DNA from: Anaeramoeba ignava
Lineage: Eukaryota > Metamonada > Anaeramoebidae
NCBI GenBank assembly: GCA_028826165.1
Contig: JAPDFW010000033.1
Span: 710,987-774,986 of the forward strand
Length of the DNA: 64,000 nucleotides
Reading direction: 5' to 3'
Below the pieces are notes generated by a model that was given only the letters and a program-made list of their open reading frames with translations, searched no databases and was not told where the DNA came from. Shown in pieces: positions 59,701-64,000 of this stretch; within the stretch, counting starts at the first letter, position 1; each line of letters opens with the position of its first letter. A program made the translations under genes and the position numbers.

Positions 59701-61719
59701 TTTTGTCAAACTGTTTTAAGAAATTTTCAATTTTCGCAATATGAACTTTATTTTCAAATAATTGTTTGAATGTATCTAAAAATTTTTGATAAGCTTCTTT
59801 AATTTTTTCTCTAAAATGTTGTTTTTATTTCTTTTAAGGATTTTTAAAAATTTGGAAAATCTGTTTTGGGAATAACATTTTGAAAATTGAATATAATCTT
59901 CTTTCTTGGATAAAAATGTAATAATTCTTCGAAAGTACATTTTTGTTGTTGAAATGATTAAAATGTTCAAAGAATTTCTTTATCATATTTTTGTAAATTT
60001 TCCAAGAATTTGGGATTTTCATTTTCCTTTTCTTTTTGAATTTAATAATTTTTAAACCAAGATAATGTTAAAACCCATATTGTTTGTATTTTTCTATCTT
60101 TAGATTCATAAAATTCAATAAATTTACTTGGATTTTCTCCAACAAATTTTTTCCCAAGAATTAATTTGAATTAATAAAGGTATATTTTTGATAATATTAC
60201 CATCTGTTATAATTTTTTCTTTTTCTGTATTATCATAGTAATATTGTGACCTTTCTGTTAAAATATCCAAAATAACATTTTCAAATTTTTCTTTTTCTTT
60301 TTCTTTTTCTTTCTCTTTTTCTTTTTCTTTCTCTTTTTCTTTTTCTTTCTCTTTTTCTTTTTCTGATTCAATAATCAATTCTAAAGATTTTTTTGGATCT
60401 TTTTGCCAGAAATTTTGATTTTCAACATTTTTAATTGATTCTTCTAATGATTTAATAAATTTTTTATTTTCTTCATTTTCTTCTTTATTCCATGAGTTAA
60501 TTTTTTTCCAAAATTGATTCCATAAATTAAAACATTGTAAAACACCTATAAATTGAATTTTTTGAAATAATTCTTTGAGGAAATCTAGGAAATGTTTATT
60601 GAAAAAATTTATAATGTATCCATGATCAATTAAATGAACAATCAACTTAAATCCCTTCAAAATATTTAGGGAGAAAAAATCCAGAAAATCAATACAATAT
60701 TGTTCTTTTATATAATCATCTAAAATTGAATCATAAAATTTTTGTTTAACCAATTTTTCTGAATATTTTTTTTTATCAAATTCATCAAAAAAATTGAAGG
60801 ATAATCTTTTAAAAACTGGATAATATTGAAGTATAATAGGCTCTGGAGTTTTAATTTCCAATTGAAAAAGTAAAGTATTTTTGAGAGAATTTTTTAAGAA
60901 AACTGAATTTGGATCTTTTTCTGTATTTTCAAAAAATGTAATTATCAAATCAATTAGTTGAAAAATTAAGGATTGAGGTTTATATAATAAACGAGTAAAA
61001 AAGTAATTATCTCTCATTGTGTGTTGATTTAAGCAAAGTAAAGCAAATTTTTCTTTGATTGAAATGGGATTTGTTTCTGAAAAATTTGAGATGAAAGGAA
61101 ATAAAAGCCATTCATAAATTTCTGATTTGCAAACATGGGAAATAATTTGAAGACTTTCTCCAAAAATAAGTAAATCATTTTTAGTATCAGCATTGCTATT
61201 AATATTGTTGTTATTATTATTTGAATCATTTTGATAAAAAAGGGATATAAAAAGAAAATTAAGAAAATCAGAAATAACATCGTTTGTATTAATTTTTGAA
61301 TTATTCTGTTTGTTTTGATTCTCAAAAATAGTAAAATGGAAATTGGATTTTAAATTGATTTTTTCAGAAAGAATTTTCTCTTCCATTTCTTTTTCTTTTT
61401 CTTTTTCTTCTTGTTTTTCTTTTTCTTTTTCTTTTTCTTTTTCTTTTTCTTTTTCTTTTTCTTTAATAAAAGAAAAAATAATTTCTTTTTCTTTTTCTTT
61501 TTCTTTTTCTTTGAAATATTTAGAAACATCAAAATCTGAAAACAAAATATTTGTAAATGGAAAATGTTTCATTTCTTGTTTTTCAACAACTGTTTTTGTT
61601 ATTACTTTATGTTTTCTGTTTCTTTGTTTGGTTTGAATTTTAAAATAAAATTGAATAAGATTCAAATCTGTAATTAAAAGTTTGGTTATTTCAGGATCAA
61701 AATAAACCACAATTTTCAT
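47766..61719 (-). CDS. RNF213/mysterin-like giant AAA+ protein (frame-broken)
   Basis: This gene is read 61719 to 47766, about 4,600 residues if continuous. It starts MKIVVYFDPEITKLLITD and has (KE)n runs. A degenerate N-terminal AAA region follows. Near residue 397 of segment 58833-55498 is a P-loop-like SGYGKTYQ. Later come FFTLDNFLRMILILYKLLTN with a lost Walker A, ILFEGLNSIPINCIALLKQI, FEDFGTFNEKIENNFIYSMV and SLKDISRTLTIFNWLL, matching RNF213 AAA3/AAA4 order. LFLYGKSG|GLSQYIAIKIL spans an 80-bp intron (55426-55505). The E3 part has only KKCSICGKKC, with no full RING or RZ finger seen. EN/QN runs fill 50220-51340. Single-base breaks lie at about 49170-49173, 52030-52033, 59215-59219 and 60147-60152, with a badly broken stretch at 59625-60123. 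RNF213 is a ubiquitin ligase acting on lipid droplets and intracellular bacteria; that role here is inference. Confidence 0.72.
50220..51340 (-). repeat. Coding hexamer repeats (EN, QN, EME runs)
   Basis: GAAAAT, CAAAAT and GAAATG hexamers in frame encode long EN/QN/EM runs inside the RNF213-like gene. They are interleaved with about five copies of a unit containing FKYFKIKKENQ and DDEFIP, so a roughly 60-residue module was itself duplicated. Confidence 0.85.
59625..60123 (-). pseudogene. Frame-shattered segment of the RNF213-like gene
   Basis: Coding-like pieces lie in different frames: GENPSKFIEFYESKDRKIQT, then QKEKENENPKFLENLQKYD, TFEELLHFYPRKKIIFNF, REKIKEAYQKFLDTFKQLF and RLGLRRFIELNESQIFQ. 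Each is separated by a stop or a one-base shift. At least four corrections are needed in 500 bp. This is either decay or unpolished assembly; I cannot distinguish them. Confidence 0.65.
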
Positions 61720-62680
61720 TTTAAATTTAAAAAAAAAAAACTTTTTTTATATCTTTCTTTTTAATTTTAAATTTAAAAAAAAAAATAAAAAAATGAAAAA
61801 AAAAAAGGAAAAAAATAAAAATAAAAATAAAAAGAAAAAGTGGAATTTTAATTAAATTTTTAAATTAATTTAATTATTTACATATTTTTATACTTAACTT
61901 TTATATTTAAATTTAAAACAAAACAAAACAATTTTATTTTTTTTAATTTATTTTTTTTATTTAAAAAAAAAAAAAGTGGAATGAAAATGAAAAACAATTT
62001 TCTTTCTATTTTCTTTTCCAAATTTTAATTTAATTTTGATTTTGATTTTTTAATTTTAATTTTTCATTTTGATTTTTAATTTTTGATTTTAATTTTAATT
62101 TTGATTTTTGATTTTGATTTTTTTTGATTTAAATTTTAATTTTGATTTTGATTTTTGATTTGATTTTTAATTTTGATTTTTGATTTTTTTAATTTTAATT
62201 TTAATTTTAATTTTGATTTTGATTTTAATTTTAATTTGATTTTGATTTTAATTTTAATTTTGATTTTGACATTTTTAATTTTAATTTAAATTTTGATTTT
62301 GATTTTAATTTTGATTTTGTTTTAATTTTGATTTTGAGTTTTTAATTTTTTTAATTTTGATTTTTGATTTTAATTTTGATTTTGATTTTAATTTTGATTT
62401 TGATTTTAATTTTAATTTTGATTTTAATTTTAATTTTAATTTCAATTTGATTTTGATTTTTGATTTTGATTTTGATTTTGATTTTGATTTTGATTTTTTT
62501 GATTTTAATTTTAATTTTTGATTTTGATTTTAATTTTGATTTTTTTGATTTTTAATTTTAATTTTGATTTTAATTTTGATTTTGATTTTGATTTTGATTT
62601 TTAATTTTGATTTTGATTTTGATTTTTGATTTTTGATTTTAAAAATTTTGATTTTAATTTTTTGATTTTTTAATTTCATT
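61720..62680. other. Intergenic region with hexamer repeats
   Basis: 61720-62030 is A/T-rich with AAAAAGTGGA words at 61836 and 61971, the nearer 117 bases before the RNF213-like start. 62030-62680 is (ATTTTG/ATTTTA)n. No gene was seen. Confidence 0.65.
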
Positions 62681-64000
62681 TTAAAAATTGATAAAATTTT
62701 TAGCATTTTCAACTAAAGTGGAATAAACTTTTTCTTTTTGAATTTTTAACTGAAACAATTTTATCAATAATTTTGGAATCATTCCTGGATGAGCAATTTT
62801 TCCTCTATAAGGAACAGGAGCCATATAAGGACCATCAGTTCTGATAAAAATTCTATCAAGAGGAACTTTTTCGACAACTTTAAGTAAATTTTTAGCAGTT
62901 TTAAAGTAATTACACCAGTAAATCAAAATAAGCATTTGGCCATTCTTTCATTATATTTTCTGCAAATTCTAAAGAAGTATAACAATGAACATGAAATTTC
63001 CATTCTTTTTGGAATAAATTCTTTGAATATTTTAATGTATCTTCTTCTGCTTCTCTTGTGTGAATAACAAGTGGTTTTTGTAATTCAATTGCTTTTTAAT
63101 TGTTTTTTTGTGAAAGCATTTCTAATTTTGATTTTAATTTTGATTTTATTTTTATTTTAATTTTGATTTTGATTTTCATTTTCATTTTTTTGATTTTAAT
63201 TTTGATTTTGATTTTTTTAATTTTTAATTTTTAATTTTTGATTTTTATTTTGATTTTAATTTTGATTTTAATTTTGATTTTTGAATTTTGATTTTGATTT
63301 TCATTTAATTTTGATTGTTTTGATTTTAATTTTAATTTTGATTTTTGATTTTGATTTTGATTTTAATTTTGATTTTAATTTTAATTTTAATTTTAATTTT
63401 GATTTTGATTTTGATTTTTGATTTTCATTTTGATTTTGATTTTTGATTTTGATTTTGATTTAATTTTAATTTTAATTTTTGATTTTGATTTTAATTTTGA
63501 TTTTTGATTTTTTTTTAATTTTGATTTTGATTTTAATTTTAATTTTGATTTTAATTTTGATTTTTTGATTTTGATATTGATTTTATTCATTTTGATTTTT
63601 GAATTTTCATTTGAATTTGGTTTTGAATTTGATTTTCACATTTGATCTTCTTTTGGGAGAAAAATTATAATGATAAAATCCAAGACCCCCATTACACAAG
63701 CTTTAATTTTAAGTTTTTCCATAAATTCAACAAGTTTATTTTCAATATCTTGATTAAATTTTTAAATCATGAGGATGTAAATAAAAGCCATAAACGGGTT
63801 CTGTATTTTGAAACAATATCAAAAACTGTATCAAAATTTATTGGATCTAAAAGCAATTGTTACTGCATTTAAATTCCCTTCTTCAAATTTTAATTCTTGT
63901 TGAATTTCTGTCAACCCTTTTTAGAATAATTTAATTTTACCCTTTTCAAAAATCATATCAAGATGTATTATCCAATATAAAGGAAATATTGTTTTTCAAT
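62681..64000 (-). pseudogene. TatD-family metal-dependent deoxyribonuclease, frame-broken and cut by the window edge
   Basis: Exons are about 64000-63640 and 63121-62681, around a 518-bp intron (63122-63639, GTGAAA..TTAG) of GATTTT repeats. Recognisable pieces in order are HLDMIFEKGKIKLF-like, TEIQQELKFEEGNLNAVTIA, GFYLHPHDLKN, GGLGFYHYNFSPKEDQI, AFTKKQLK / AIELQKPLVIHTREAEED, FHVHCYTSLEFAENIMKEWP, TGVIT, and VEKVPLDRIFIRTDGPYMAP with VPYRGK. TatD enzymes are TIM-barrel 3'-exonucleases; the metal-binding His of HPHD, HTREA and HCY and the Asp of RTDGPY are visible. At least six one-base breaks, mostly missing T in T runs, interrupt the frame. It is either a pseudogene or poor sequence at a contig end. 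Confidence 0.72.
63122..63639 (-). repeat. (TTTTGA/TTTTAA)n inside the TatD-like intron
   Basis: Hexamer repeat filling the inferred intron between DQ-I and N-AFTK of the TatD-like gene. Confidence 0.75.

Noticed and set aside
1-64000. Non-standard genetic code (TGA or TAA reassigned)
   Set aside because: TAA and TGA both end genes exactly where domains end (for example TGA at 4443-4445 and 30059-30061, TAA at 14702-14704), and no conserved domain contains in-frame stops other than at one-base breaks.

Overview
The window is nuclear DNA of an AT-rich protist (roughly 80% A+T by eye). Genes carry spliceosomal GT-AG introns, mostly 57-150 bp. All three standard stop codons appear to be used as stops. 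Proteins are full of Asn/Gln/Glu/Lys runs. The large families seen (RCC1 propeller plus BTB, BTB plus TLDc, ankyrin plus BTB, CH plus BTB, an RNF213-like giant E3, a free-standing REC domain) suggest a free-living amoeboid eukaryote. My best guess is an Anaeramoeba-like metamonad, but this comes from family content only, since no rRNA or marker gene is present. No tRNA, rRNA or CRISPR was seen.

0-15 kb: the C-terminal end of a small coiled-coil protein; a CH-CH-BTB-BTB protein; a phosducin-like protein; a BTB-BACK-TLDc protein (one frame break); an array of three RCC1-BTB-BTB paralogues on the minus strand; and a second BTB-BACK-TLDc protein. Three gaps here hold tandem arrays of about 144-145 bp period. 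15-23 kb: an ankyrin-BTB protein with about 36 repeats and a seven-exon G-protein alpha gene whose two largest introns are short-period satellites. 23-32 kb: a SNF1/MARK-type kinase whose third intron (4.6 kb of 18-bp repeats) contains a 3.8-kb DNA transposon in antisense, followed by an ANTH clathrin adaptor gene.

32-38 kb: a second array of three RCC1-BTB-BTB genes, now on the plus strand. 38-62 kb, all minus strand: an F-box protein with a polytopic membrane domain, three tandem paralogues with a PH-like domain, an ADP-ribosyltransferase-like (HGT) domain, a response-regulator receiver domain and SH3, and then a 14-kb RNF213/mysterin-like gene. 62-64 kb: a heavily frame-broken TatD nuclease gene at the window edge.

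The most unusual object is the transposon. After splicing, its single gene reads as one 905-residue protein joining a PB1/ubiquitin-like start, a C2H2 zinc finger, a DDE-type transposase core and a complete ubiquitin-specific protease domain. The second is the ART-like/REC/SH3 triplet next to the RNF213-like gene.

Many genes show single-base frame breaks in A or T runs, of both signs, becoming dense near the right edge. I read most as assembly noise or gene decay. Intron joins were worked out by hand from frame continuity, GT/AG borders and family conservation, and have not been checked against transcripts.
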